A stretch of 64,000 nt of DNA. Origin: Streptomyces sp. DT2A-34. Its GTDB lineage: Bacteria > Actinomycetota > Actinomycetes > Streptomycetales > Streptomycetaceae. The notes beneath the pieces are model-generated. The model was given only the letters and a program-made list of their open reading frames with translations. It did no database searches and was not told the DNA's origin. The stretch covers positions 4,072,001 to 4,136,000 of the forward strand of contig NZ_JASTWJ010000001.1 of NCBI RefSeq assembly GCF_030499515.1, read 5' to 3'. Positions 39,006 to 47,696 of this stretch are shown here, in pieces. How positions within the stretch are numbered: position 1 is the first letter of the stretch; every line of letters starts with the position of its first letter. Position numbers and translations under genes: made by a program.

Positions 39006-39650
39006 GTGAAGGAGACCGCGACCAGGGAGCCCGCCGCCGAGGAGACCGCGACCACGGAGCCCGAGACCGTCGAGCCCCCGCTGCCGCCCGCGCCGGGGGC
39101 GGAGCAGTACCCGTCGCTCGCCCTCGTCAACAGCGTCATCGCGGTGCCGGGCGGGCAGTTCGTCGACCTCATCGGCACCCCGGCCGCGGCGAACCGGTGG
39201 CTCACCGAGCGTGGCCTCGCTCCGGTCGACGCCGGGATGCGGGACATGTGCGCCGCACAGCTGCGCTCGCTGCGGGAGCAGATCCGGGCGCTGTTCGCCT
39301 CGCGGGTCGAGGCGCTGCCCGCCCTCCCCGCCGCCCTCGCCGCCGTGAACGACGCGCTGACCAGGGTTCCGACGGCCCCGCTCCTCCAGTGGGACGAGAA
39401 GAACGGCCCCTACCGCGCGGCCCCGCACCCCACCACCGAGATCGTCGACCACGCCCTGGCGACCCTCGCCGCCGACGCCGCCGACCTGCTCACCTCCCCC
39501 GACGCGGAACGTCTCACGGCCTGCGGATCCCCGCCCTGCAACCGCTATCTGCTCCGGCACGGCCGCCGCCACTGGTGCTGCACGCGCTGCGGGGACCGGG
39601 CCAGGGCGGCTCGGGCGTACGCCCGGCGGACGCGGTCGGCGGCCGACTGA
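39006..39650 (+). CDS. CGNR zinc finger/ABATE domain protein
   Basis: A 214-residue protein. After a charged, repetitive N-terminal tail (TAT-EP-rich), residues 35-150 fit the ABATE domain (LALVNSVIAVPGG, FVDLIGTPAAANRWLTERGL). The C-terminus is a CGNR-type zinc finger: CGSPPCNRYLLRHGRRHWCC then TRCGDRARAARAYARR, with Cys pairs for zinc. Such proteins are probably stress-induced transcription regulators. The start at GTG 39006 (or GTG 38997) is uncertain; a TATCGT box just upstream may mean a leaderless mRNA. Confidence 0.75.
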   Translation: MKETATREPAAEETATTEPETVEPPLPPAPGAEQYPSLALVNSVIAVPGGQFVDLIGTPAAANRWLTERGLAPVDAGMRDMCAAQLRSLREQIRALFASRVEALPALPAALAAVNDALTRVPTAPLLQWDEKNGPYRAAPHPTTEIVDHALATLAADAADLLTSPDAERLTACGSPPCNRYLLRHGRRHWCCTRCGDRARAARAYARRTRSAAD

Positions 39651-39743
39651 TGGTCTGCTGAAGGCGCCGGACGCGGAGCGGCTGGGCCGGCAGCGGTCGT
39701 CCTCATGGGACTTCATACGGGCGGGCGCAGGCTCAGAACCCTT

Positions 39744-40253
39744 TCAGTACACGGGTGCGGGCGCCTTCACAGCGAGGTCGAACCATACGGCTTTCCCGTA
39801 CGGCATGGCGGGGCCGTGCCCCCATTGGCCATGGGTGAGTGCGTCCACGAGATACAGCCCGCGCCCACCCGTCTCCCACGCGTCGGGGGCCAGTTCCTTG
39901 GCCACCGGCGGACTTTCGTCCCGGTCGTACACGACAACCCGCACCCGTCCGCCCTCCACCCCGAGCCACAGCGCGGCCCCGTCACCGCCCTTGGCGCGCA
40001 CACAGGCGTTCGTGACGAGTTCGGAGGTGCAGAGGGTGGCGTCGTCGACGACTTCGGCGTCGAGTCGCAGTTCGCGGAGGACGGTGGCGACGAAGTCGCG
40101 GGCGATGCGGGGGGGGAGGTTTCGAGGGGTGGGCAGACGAGGGTGTACGAGGGCATGGAGGATCAACTCCGGTGAAGTGAGGGTTGGTTGCCGAACCCGG
40201 CCGCGTTGCTGTCCGGCGCCCCGGGTGTCGACGGGCCGGGGTGGCACTTCCAA
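39744..40253 (-). CDS. RsbW-like ATP-binding (HATPase_c_2) protein
   Basis: A protein of up to 169 residues with the GHKL ATPase fold of anti-sigma kinases: DDATLCTSELVTNACVRAKG holds the N-box and GGRGLYLVDALTHGQWGHGP the G-box region. Such small kinases are abundant in Streptomyces and usually pair with HTH/DUF397 modules, as here (divergent XRE gene at 40383). The start is unclear: TTG 40253 opens the frame, GTG 40247 is the next option. It probably binds and inhibits a regulator, possibly by phosphorylation. Confidence 0.75.
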   Translation of the reverse strand: MEVPPRPVDTRGAGQQRGRVRQPTLTSPELILHALVHPRLPTPRNLPPRIARDFVATVLRELRLDAEVVDDATLCTSELVTNACVRAKGGDGAALWLGVEGGRVRVVVYDRDESPPVAKELAPDAWETGGRGLYLVDALTHGQWGHGPAMPYGKAVWFDLAVKAPAPVY

Positions 40254-40334
40254 CGAGCTGCGGGCGTACGTGATTTGCGGATGCGTGACCAGGCAGGCAC
40301 GCTCCGTGAGGTACGTTGCGACAGTAGCGGCAAT

Positions 40335-40352
40335 CGTTGAGGCGCCTCAACG
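40335..40352. promoter_or_regulatory. perfect 18-bp palindrome upstream of XRE gene
   Basis: CGTTGAGGCGCCTCAACG is fully self-complementary and lies 31 bp before the start of the XRE/DUF5753 gene. It fits an operator for a dimeric HTH protein, most simply the adjacent regulator acting on itself. Confidence 0.65.
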
Positions 40353-40382
40353 TTTCCCGGAAATCGTCACCAGGAGGACTGA

Positions 40383-41231
40383 ATGCCAGCGAAACCCAAC
40401 CCCACGGCCCGTCAGGTGCGGTTGGGAGCGGAGATGCGCAAGTTACGTGAGGCCGGGGGCGTATCGAACCGCCAGGCTGCCGAGTTCCTGAACACCAGCC
40501 CGACGCAGATCAGTCACATCGAGGCGGGGCGGTTCGGGATCAGCGAAGAGCGGCTGCGCAGCATGGCCGGGTTCTACGCCTGCGACGATGCAAAACTCGT
40601 CGACGCGCTTGTCGAGATGGCCAAGTGGTCCCCTGACAAGGGATGGTGGGAGGAGTACCGCGGGGTCATCCGCCCCCGGGCCCTCGACCTCGCCGAGTTG
40701 GAGCACCACGCGTCCTGCATCCGCACGTTCCAGGTCGTGCACATCCCGGGGGTTCTTCAGGCCGAGGAGTACGTCCACGCGGCCTCGATGTTCGTCGAGC
40801 CGAACCGTCCGGAGAGCGAGCATGAGGCACGCGTCTCGTTCCGGATGCGACGCCAGGAAGTACTCGAGTCGGGAATGCCGTATGACGCGATCATTCACGA
40901 AGCCGCTCTGCGCATGCGTGTCGGCGGCCCCAAGGTCGCCCGGGCTCAACTCGAACATCTCCTTCGAGCGTCCGAGCGGACGAACGTCACGATTCGCGTG
41001 ATCCCGTTCGCGGCCGACGGTTTCGCAGGGGCGGGCTTCGCCATGCAGTACCTCGGCGGAGCCGTCCCACAACTCGACACCGTGCAGATCGACACACCGC
41101 ACGGGGCCGAGTTCATCGATGCCACCGCTCAACTGAACCGCTACCGAGCTCTCCTCGAACGCGTGGACAGCACCGCTCTCCCGCAGGATGCTTCACTTGA
41201 CCTCATCCGAAGAATCGCCCAGGAACTGTGA
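40383..41231 (+). CDS. XRE-family regulator with DUF5753 domain
   Basis: A 282-residue regulator. Residues 10-70 form the HTH (LREAGGVSNRQAAEFLNTSP, TQISHIEAGRFGI). The remainder is the DUF5753 domain typical of Streptomyces (EEYRGVIRPRALDLAELEHH, VVHIPGVLQAEEYVHAAS, IRVIPFAADGFAGAGFAMQY). These proteins pair with DUF397 proteins, with which some form toxin-antitoxin-like or developmental switches. AGGAGGACT before ATG 40383 supports the start. The DUF397 gene follows 10 bp downstream. Confidence 0.88.
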   Translation: MPAKPNPTARQVRLGAEMRKLREAGGVSNRQAAEFLNTSPTQISHIEAGRFGISEERLRSMAGFYACDDAKLVDALVEMAKWSPDKGWWEEYRGVIRPRALDLAELEHHASCIRTFQVVHIPGVLQAEEYVHAASMFVEPNRPESEHEARVSFRMRRQEVLESGMPYDAIIHEAALRMRVGGPKVARAQLEHLLRASERTNVTIRVIPFAADGFAGAGFAMQYLGGAVPQLDTVQIDTPHGAEFIDATAQLNRYRALLERVDSTALPQDASLDLIRRIAQEL

Positions 41232-41241
41232 AAGGCCACCC

Positions 41242-41424
41242 GTGTCTGAAGCCCTCCATTGGCAGAAGTCGTCGTTCTCGGCAGGGCCCGAGGACACGGA
41301 CTGCCTGGAGATAGCCGCCACCCCCACCACCCTCCACCTCCGCGAAAGCGACGAGCCCACCGCAATCCTCACCCCCACTCCCACCGCCCTCCACGCCCTG
41401 CTCAGCACCCTGAAGGCAGATTGA
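41242..41424 (+). CDS. DUF397 domain protein
   Basis: A 60-residue protein, VSEALHWQKSSFSAGPEDTD then CLEIAATPTT, with the W-x-KSSFS and CLE-A signature of DUF397. It normally interacts with the preceding DUF5753 regulator. GTG 41242 lies 10 bp after the regulator stop. Length is normal. Confidence 0.88.
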   Translation: MSEALHWQKSSFSAGPEDTDCLEIAATPTTLHLRESDEPTAILTPTPTALHALLSTLKAD

Positions 41425-41467
41425 GGAAAACGTCGGTTTGATCTTGCCGGTAGGCCAACATGTCCTC

Positions 41468-41857
41468 ATGACCGGCTGGCAGAAGGCTCTTTGGTGGACA
41501 TTGACCGCGGTGGGCGCCGTCGCGGCGGTCGTGCTGCTGGTGTGGGTGGCGACGGCGGATCTGGAACGGTCGAGTCAGGCCGCGGGCGTGATCGGCTCGG
41601 TGGCCGGGATCGCGGCGTTGGGGGTCGGGCTGTGGCAGCTCAGGGTCGGGGCGGCGAGCGCGCCCTCTCCTGTGGAGCCGGTGCAGGCTGAGGCCGGCTC
41701 GAACGCGGCCCGCGGCACCATTCGCAACGCTCAGGCGCGGGATACGACGCCGGGCGCGGGCACATCGCCGACCGGCGGACCGGGGATCCGGGCGACCGGC
41801 GGATCGAACGCGGCTGGTGGGGACATCGACGGGTCGACGGCGCAGCACGGTCAGTGA
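41468..41857 (+). CDS. two-helix membrane protein sharing a motif with the NB-ARC neighbour
   Basis: A 129-residue protein with two transmembrane helices (about 8-30, WWTLTAVGAVAAVVLLVWVA, and 38-58, AAGVIGSVAGIAALGVGLWQ). A low-complexity tail carries the motif twice: GSNAARGTIRN (77-87) and GSNAAGGDIDGS (112-123). A third copy, GSNAAGRDVVNS, lies near the N-terminus of the overlapping NB-ARC protein. The stop overlaps or abuts the next start, so the two are coupled. Shared short motifs between a small membrane protein and an adjacent NLR-like ATPase are known in actinobacterial amyloid-signalling pairs; the analogy is inference. Confidence 0.7.
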   Translation: MTGWQKALWWTLTAVGAVAAVVLLVWVATADLERSSQAAGVIGSVAGIAALGVGLWQLRVGAASAPSPVEPVQAEAGSNAARGTIRNAQARDTTPGAGTSPTGGPGIRATGGSNAAGGDIDGSTAQHGQ

Positions 41858-43980
41858 TGAGGAAACGCAAGCAGCAGCCCGGCAGAGACGTGTCGAGCGA
41901 ACCGGCCATGGCCGCAGGGGTGTCGGCCTCCTCGGGCTCCAACGCGGCCGGGCGCGATGTCGTGAACTCCGTTGCGGTGCATGCCGAGCAGGCGCTGCCC
42001 GCGGAGGCGTACGGTCCGATCCCGGAAGACGCCGTGGCCGATGGGGTGTCGAACATCCCCCTGACCGAGCTGTTCGTCGGCCGGGACTCGGCGCTTGATC
42101 AGCTGGACGCCACACTCGCCGCTCCGGGCGGGGTGGTGCTGCGGGCGGTGAGCGGCCTGGGCGGGGTGGGCAAGTCAACACTGGCCGCCCGCTGGGCCGC
42201 GCACCGGGCGACGGCTCGGTTGCGGTGGTGGATCACCGCCGACAGCCCGGCCGCCGTGGACGCCGGGCTGGCTGAACTGGCGTGCGCGCTGCAGCCGGGG
42301 CTGGCCGGGTTGCCGGTGGAGTTGCAGAAGGAGCGGGCGTTGGCGTGGCTGGCCGGTCACGGGGACTGGCTGCTGGTGCTGGACAACGTCGACCATCCCG
42401 ACCACATCGGCCCGCTGCTGGACCGGGTCCCCGATCGAGGGCGCATCCTGGTCACGACGCGCCGGGCGACGGGTTGGCACCGGTTGACGACCACGCTCCG
42501 CCTGGACGTGTTCGATCCGGACGAGTCGGTCGAGCTGTTCACCCGCATTCTCACCCACGACGGGCCGCGGGAGACCAGTGGCGCACGTGAAGTGTGCGAC
42601 GAGCTCGGGCACTTGGCACTCGCCGTGGAGCAGGCCGCCGCGTTCTGTCACGAGAGTGGCACGACGCCGCGCGCCTACCTGGACATGCTGCGCCAATGGC
42701 CGGCCGACACGTACGCGCTCGGTCCCTCGGGTACGGACGCCGGGCGGACGGTGGCACGGATCTGGCGCATCACCCTGGACCGCCTTGCGGACATGCCCCT
42801 CGCAGGGCAGGTGCTGCGGATCCTGGCCTGGTACGCCCCCGACCACATCCCGCGCGCCCTGCTCGACGGCCTTGCCCCACCACCCGTCCTCGCCGCGGCG
42901 GTTGGGCGGCTGGCCGCGTACAGCATGATCGCGGAGAACGCCGACGGCACCCTCTCAGTCCACCGGCTCGTGCAGGCCCTTGCCCGCACTCCGCAGGACG
43001 ACGATCCCCACCGGCAGGATGCCGACATCGCCCATGGCCGCCACGAGGCCACCAGCCGTCTCCGTAACGCGTTCCCCGCCGATGCGGAATTGCCGCAGCA
43101 CTGGCCCCAGTGCCAGCAGCTACTTCCGCACGTCGATGCCCTGGCCAAGCACATCACGCCCGAGCAGGACACGCTCGACATGTCGCATCTGCTGGACGCG
43201 GCCGCCACGTTCCGAAGGGACCAAGGCGCACTACAGTTCGCCCTCGCGTACTTCCTCCGGGCTCATGCCATCGACCAGCGTGTACTTGGTGAGGACCACC
43301 CCAATACGCTGATCTCCCGGAACAACCTGGCGGGCGCGTACGAGTCCGCGGGGGATCTCGCCCGAGCCATCGCACTGTACGAGCAGAACGTCGCCGACCG
43401 GCTCCGGCTGCTCGGTGAGGACCACCCCAAAACACTGCTGTCCCAAAACAACCTGGCGGGCGCGTACGCTGCAGCGGACGATCTGACGCGAGCCATCCCA
43501 CTGTACGAGCAGAACCTCGCCGACCGGCTCCGACTGCTCGGTGAGGACCACCCCGACACTCTGACCTCCCGGAACAACCTGGCATACGCGTACGAATCGG
43601 CGGGGGATCTGGCCCGATCATTCCCGCTGTACGAGCAGAACCTCGGCGACATCGTCCGGGTACTCGGTAAAAACCACCCCCACACGCTGGCCTGCCGGAA
43701 CAACCTGGCGGGCGCGTACCAGTCGGCGGGGGATCTCGCCCGAGCCATCCCACTGTACGAGCAGAACCTCGCCGACCGGCTCCGACTGCTCGGTGAGGAC
43801 CACCCCAGCACGCTGATCTCCCGGAACAACCTGGCATACGCGTACAGCTCGGCGGGAGACCTGGCACGAGCCATCCCGCTGTACGAGCAGGCCCTCGCCG
43901 ATTGCGAACGCGTTCTCGGACAGGAGCACCCCATGACGAAAACGGTGCGTGCGAACCTGCACGCGGCACGCAGCGTGTAG
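41857..43980 (+). CDS. NB-ARC/STAND ATPase with TPR repeats (NLR-like)
   Basis: A 707-residue signalling ATPase. The order is a short basic start, the GSNAAGRDVVNS motif (27-38), an NB-ARC domain with Walker A GLGGVGKST (100-108) and Walker B WLLVLDNVD (171-179), a winged-helix part (VFDPDESVELFTRIL, ELGHLALAVEQAAAF), and from about 475 five and a half 42-residue kinesin-light-chain-type TPR units (LGEDHPNTLISRNNLAGAYE type). The repeats are nearly identical at the DNA level, suggesting recent expansion. Such proteins oligomerise on sensing a ligand through the repeats. GTG 41854 is an alternative start. Confidence 0.88.
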   Translation: MRKRKQQPGRDVSSEPAMAAGVSASSGSNAAGRDVVNSVAVHAEQALPAEAYGPIPEDAVADGVSNIPLTELFVGRDSALDQLDATLAAPGGVVLRAVSGLGGVGKSTLAARWAAHRATARLRWWITADSPAAVDAGLAELACALQPGLAGLPVELQKERALAWLAGHGDWLLVLDNVDHPDHIGPLLDRVPDRGRILVTTRRATGWHRLTTTLRLDVFDPDESVELFTRILTHDGPRETSGAREVCDELGHLALAVEQAAAFCHESGTTPRAYLDMLRQWPADTYALGPSGTDAGRTVARIWRITLDRLADMPLAGQVLRILAWYAPDHIPRALLDGLAPPPVLAAAVGRLAAYSMIAENADGTLSVHRLVQALARTPQDDDPHRQDADIAHGRHEATSRLRNAFPADAELPQHWPQCQQLLPHVDALAKHITPEQDTLDMSHLLDAAATFRRDQGALQFALAYFLRAHAIDQRVLGEDHPNTLISRNNLAGAYESAGDLARAIALYEQNVADRLRLLGEDHPKTLLSQNNLAGAYAAADDLTRAIPLYEQNLADRLRLLGEDHPDTLTSRNNLAYAYESAGDLARSFPLYEQNLGDIVRVLGKNHPHTLACRNNLAGAYQSAGDLARAIPLYEQNLADRLRLLGEDHPSTLISRNNLAYAYSSAGDLARAIPLYEQALADCERVLGQEHPMTKTVRANLHAARSV

Positions 43981-44004
43981 TGGCCGACCAGCAATCCCCT
44001 TCGC

Positions 44005-45273
44005 CTACTTCGTCCCCACCGTCCGCAACACCGTCACCGCCAACGTCCGCGCCACCTCGACCACTTCGGCGATCGACACCAGCTCCCGCTCACTGTGCGC
44101 CACCCGAATGTCCCCCGGCCCGAACTGCAACGTCGGTATCCCCGCCCCGGCATACAACCGCAGATCACTCCCGTACGGCGCCCCGCACTCCCGCAACCCG
44201 CCCCCACCGCCCACGACATCGGCCCGGGCACCCCGTATCACCTCCGGCAACGGATGCCCCTCCGGCAGCCGCCCGCTCGCGAACTGCCCGCCCGGCCAGC
44301 TCACGACCGCCGGATGCTCACGCAACCAGGGATCACCAGCGCACGCCTCCGCCACGCACCGCTCAAAAGCACCCCGCGCCTCCGCCGGTTCCTCCCCCAA
44401 CCGCACCCCCAACCGCCCCTCGGCGACCAGCAGATCGGGCACGCTGCTCGCCCAGTCCCCGGCGCGCACGGTGCCCACCGACAGGGCGTACGGGATCGGA
44501 TGCTCGGCCATCAGGGGATGCACGTCCCGGTTCCGCTCGGCCTCCAGCCGAGCCAGCGCCCGGTGCAACGGCACATACGCATCGATCGCGCTCACCCCCT
44601 GATCCCGCGAACTGCCGTGCGCCGCCTTACCGGGCACAGCGAGACGGAAGGTCAACGCCCCGGCGTTCGCGGTGACGAGCGCGCCACCCGTCGGCTCGGT
44701 GATGACGCAGACGTCCCCCCGGTGGCCGCGCCGCAGCGTGCCGAACGCACCGAGCCCACCGTCCTCCTCCCCCACCACGAAGTGCACACCCACCCGCCCA
44801 CGCAACCGCACCCCGGCGGCCCGTATCGCCCCGAGCGCGGCGAGGTGGGCCACCAGTCCGGCCTTCATGTCACAGGCCCCGCGGCCGTGTACGACGTCCC
44901 CGACCACCCTCGGCACGAACGGATCCCCGGCCCACGCCGCCAGATCCCCGGGCGGGACGACATCAACATGCCCCTGCATGACAAATGTGGGCCCGTCTCC
45001 CCCAGCCTCCGTCACCCCGACCAGCCCCCACGCCTCCTCCCGCTCCGCCTCCGCCCCCGGGAAGTCGGGATGCGCGCGCAACGCGTCCAGGTCCATGGAC
45101 CACAGGTCGACATCCAGCCCGAGCCGCTCCAGCCGCCCCGCCAGCAGATGCTGAAGCTCCGACTCGGCCGCGCTCCCGGTCACGCTCGGCACCGCGATCA
45201 ACTCCGGCAGTGTCCGCCCGATCCCGGCCTCGTCGATCTCCGCCAGGACGGCGCTCTCCACGTCGTTCAGCAC
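44005..45273 (-). CDS. M20-family metallopeptidase (ArgE/DapE/CPG2-like)
   Basis: A 422-residue zinc amidohydrolase. Metal ligands appear in GHVDVVPPGD (His102) and GRGACDMKAGL, with the catalytic Glu pair in VVGEEDGGLGAF and the dimerisation domain from about 190. The family removes N-acyl groups from amino acids or cleaves small peptides; substrate is unknown. GTG 45273 with GGGGAGG eight bases upstream is preferred to GTG 45297. It converges with the NB-ARC gene 24 bp apart. Confidence 0.85.
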   Translation of the reverse strand: MLNDVESAVLAEIDEAGIGRTLPELIAVPSVTGSAAESELQHLLAGRLERLGLDVDLWSMDLDALRAHPDFPGAEAEREEAWGLVGVTEAGGDGPTFVMQGHVDVVPPGDLAAWAGDPFVPRVVGDVVHGRGACDMKAGLVAHLAALGAIRAAGVRLRGRVGVHFVVGEEDGGLGAFGTLRRGHRGDVCVITEPTGGALVTANAGALTFRLAVPGKAAHGSSRDQGVSAIDAYVPLHRALARLEAERNRDVHPLMAEHPIPYALSVGTVRAGDWASSVPDLLVAEGRLGVRLGEEPAEARGAFERCVAEACAGDPWLREHPAVVSWPGGQFASGRLPEGHPLPEVIRGARADVVGGGGGLRECGAPYGSDLRLYAGAGIPTLQFGPGDIRVAHSERELVSIAEVVEVARTLAVTVLRTVGTK

Positions 45274-45391
45274 GATGACGTTCCTCCCCTCGCCCACCGG
45301 GCACGGCTCACGGCCGCCCCGAAGAGATACTGGCCCATCCCCGGCGGGAATCGAGAGGGAAGCCGCTCAGCCGCTCAGCCGGCGCAGCCGC

Positions 45392-46813
45392 TCAGGCCGA
45401 ACCCCCCACCGTGAACCCGATCACCGCCCCGCCCCCGTCCCGCCGGAAGGCGAACGGCGCTCCCCCGTGCGACAGCGCCACCTCCCGCACGATCGACAGC
45501 CCCAGCCCCGAACCGGGCAGCGACCGCGCGTCGGCGGCACGGTAGAAGCGGTCGAAGACCCGGATCAGGTCGTCCTCGGCGATACCCGGCCCCCGGTCGA
45601 GGACCTCGACGCGCACGGTCCCGGGACGGGCGGGCCCGGCGACGTTGATCTCGATCGGCGCGAAGCCGTCGCGGTCGAACTTCGCCGCGTTCTCGACGAG
45701 GTTGGTCACCGCCCGCTGGAGCAGCCCCGGCCGCCCGTCCGTCGTCGTCTCGCCGCTCGCGCGGACCACGATCCGCCGCCCCGTACGCCGCCGGGCGAGC
45801 CCCGCGACCTCTTCGGCGATGTCGGCGAGGTCCACCCGCTGGACCGGCTCGGTGTCGGACTGCCCGGCCGCCAGGTCGACCAACTCGTTGACCAGGTCGG
45901 TGAGTTCGCGCGCCTCCTGGCCCAGGTCGGCCACCAGCTCGTCACGGGTGGCGGGCGGCAGCTCGTCGATGCGGCGCAGCAGGGAGATGTTCGTCCGCAG
46001 GGAGGTGAGCGGCGTACGCAGCTCGTGGCCCGCGTCCTGCACCAGTCGCCGCTGGTCCTCCTCCGACTGGGCCAGCCGGCCCAGCATGCGGTCGAAGGCG
46101 CGGCCCAGGCGGCCCACCTCGTCGTATCCCGTGACCGGCACCTGGATGCCGAGCCGCCGGGTGCGGGCGACGTCCTCGGCGGCAGCGGTGAGGACGACCA
46201 GGCGGCGCGTGATGCGCCGGGCCAGCCACCAGCCGAAGAGTCCCGCGAGCGTGACCACCGCCGCCATCAGCAGCAACGTCCGCTGCTGCAGCGCCCGCAG
46301 CAGATCCTCCGTGTCACTGAACTCCTGGGCCACCTGCACCGCGCCCCGCCCGCCGCCCAGCGCGACGGTCGCGACGCGGTAGACGTCGCTGCCGACGCGT
46401 GTGTCCTTGTACTGGACCATCCGCCCGGCCGTCGCGTCCGCCGCGATCCGCCGGTCGGCGGCCGTCACCGGCAGCCCCGGCCGGCCCGGGTCGACGACCG
46501 CGCCGTCCGAGCCCAGCACCTGCACATCGGTCCGGGCGGGCCGTACGAGATCGTGGCCGGGCGCGGAGGACGAGAAGTCCTCCGGAGTCATCGGCCGCTC
46601 CCGCACCTCGCCCCGAAGATCCTGCACGACCTCGTCGAACACCGACTCCTGGTCCACCCGCACCAGCCGGGCGGCGGCGGTGTACGAAAGCAGCCCGACC
46701 AGGACGGTGACGACGGCGGTCACGGCCGCGAAGGACACGGCGAAGGTCGTGCCGAGCCCGCTTCTGCGCCGCCCCGTCAGCAGCCGCCCGAGCCGACGGC
46801 GGGCCCGGCCCAC
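45392..46813 (-). CDS. sensor histidine kinase (MprB-like)
   Basis: A 473-residue membrane kinase. Two transmembrane helices (about 25-47 and 178-198) flank an extracytoplasmic sensor of about 130 residues. HAMP follows, then the dimerisation helix with the phospho-acceptor His263 in GHELRTPLTSL. The ATPase domain shows VTNLVENAAKF (N-box), DRGPGIAEDD and GSGLGLSIV. It begins directly at the end of the response-regulator gene. The pair resembles the cell-envelope stress system MprAB. Confidence 0.88.
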   Translation of the reverse strand: MGRARRRLGRLLTGRRRSGLGTTFAVSFAAVTAVVTVLVGLLSYTAAARLVRVDQESVFDEVVQDLRGEVRERPMTPEDFSSSAPGHDLVRPARTDVQVLGSDGAVVDPGRPGLPVTAADRRIAADATAGRMVQYKDTRVGSDVYRVATVALGGGRGAVQVAQEFSDTEDLLRALQQRTLLLMAAVVTLAGLFGWWLARRITRRLVVLTAAAEDVARTRRLGIQVPVTGYDEVGRLGRAFDRMLGRLAQSEEDQRRLVQDAGHELRTPLTSLRTNISLLRRIDELPPATRDELVADLGQEARELTDLVNELVDLAAGQSDTEPVQRVDLADIAEEVAGLARRRTGRRIVVRASGETTTDGRPGLLQRAVTNLVENAAKFDRDGFAPIEINVAGPARPGTVRVEVLDRGPGIAEDDLIRVFDRFYRAADARSLPGSGLGLSIVREVALSHGGAPFAFRRDGGGAVIGFTVGGSA

Positions 46814-47536
46814 TCAGTCCTCCCGCAGCACGTAACCCACCCCGCGCACCGTGTGGATCAGCTGCGGCATACCCGGATCGTCGAGCTTGCGGCGCAGGTA
46901 GCCGACGTAGACGGCGAGGTTCTTGGAGCCGGGGCCGAAGTCGTAGCCCCAGATACGGTCGTAGATGGTGGAGTGGTCCAGGACGATGCCGGCGTTGCGG
47001 ACCAGCAGCTCCAGCAGCTCGAACTCGGTCCGCGTCAGCTCCAGCTCCCGCGCGCCCCGCCACGCCCGCCGCGCCTGCGGGTCCATCCGCAGCCCGGCCG
47101 CCTCGATCAGCCGGCCGGACGTTGTCTCGGGGGTCTGCTTCGGTACGTCGACGGGGGCGCCGTTCGCCTCGCTGGTGCGGCGCAGCAGGGCGCGCAGCCG
47201 GGCGAAGACCTCCTCGACGTCGAAGGGCTTCACGACGTAGTCGTCGGCGCCCGCGTCCAGGCCGGCGATGCGGTCCTGGGTCTCCACGAGCGCGGTCAGC
47301 ATCAGAATCGGGGTGCGGTCGCCCTCGGCGCGCAGCACCCGGCACACCTGCAGCCCGTCTATGCCGGGCATCATCACGTCCAGCACGAGCACGTCCGGCG
47401 GCGTGCGATGGGCCTGCGCCAGCGCCTCGACTCCGTCGGCGACCGCGGTGACCTGGTAACCCTCCAGGGTCAGCGCGCGCTCCAGGGCGTTGCGGATGGC
47501 GCGGTCGTCTTCGGCGAGGAGAACAGTGTGGGGCAC
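46814..47536 (-). CDS. OmpR/PhoB-family response regulator (MprA-like)
   Basis: A 240-residue regulator. The receiver domain has the acidic pair in LAEDDRAI and the phospho-acceptor Asp53 in LVLDVMMPGIDG; Lys in DDYVVKPFDVEE completes the site. The C-terminal winged helix includes ELTRTEFELLELLVRNAG and LRRKLDDPGMPQLIHTVRGV. GTG 47536 is the probable start. Gene order regulator-kinase with zero spacing indicates one operon. Confidence 0.9.
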   Translation of the reverse strand: MPHTVLLAEDDRAIRNALERALTLEGYQVTAVADGVEALAQAHRTPPDVLVLDVMMPGIDGLQVCRVLRAEGDRTPILMLTALVETQDRIAGLDAGADDYVVKPFDVEEVFARLRALLRRTSEANGAPVDVPKQTPETTSGRLIEAAGLRMDPQARRAWRGARELELTRTEFELLELLVRNAGIVLDHSTIYDRIWGYDFGPGSKNLAVYVGYLRRKLDDPGMPQLIHTVRGVGYVLRED

Positions 47537-47626
47537 GGGTTCAGTGTGCCAAGGCCTCCGGCGGTTGAGCCGTGATGGGGCACTTATGATCACCCTTCTT
47601 ACTGGGCTCTCACCCTCACACGGCCG

Positions 47627-47696
47627 CCCCTGGGGGCTCCGCCCCCAGACCCCCGTTCGGCCTGAACGGCCTCGTCCTCAATCGCCGGACGGGCTG
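47627..47696 (-). repeat. dispersed intergenic repeat, copy 2
   Basis: Reverse-oriented partner of 3091-3163, reading on the minus strand CAGCCCGTCCGGCGATTGAG and then GGGGGTCTGGGGGCGGAGCC. The TGA of the luciferase-like pseudogene lies inside it, so the last codons (SSPSGD) come from the repeat. Confidence 0.7.

Noticed and set aside
41402..42181. Minus-strand frame opposite the NB-ARC operon start
   Set aside because: Pro/Arg-rich antisense translation; the plus strand encodes the coupled membrane protein and ATPase.
46957..47600. Plus-strand frames opposite the response regulator
   Set aside because: Antisense translations; the regulator's receiver and winged-helix motifs are unmistakable on the minus strand.
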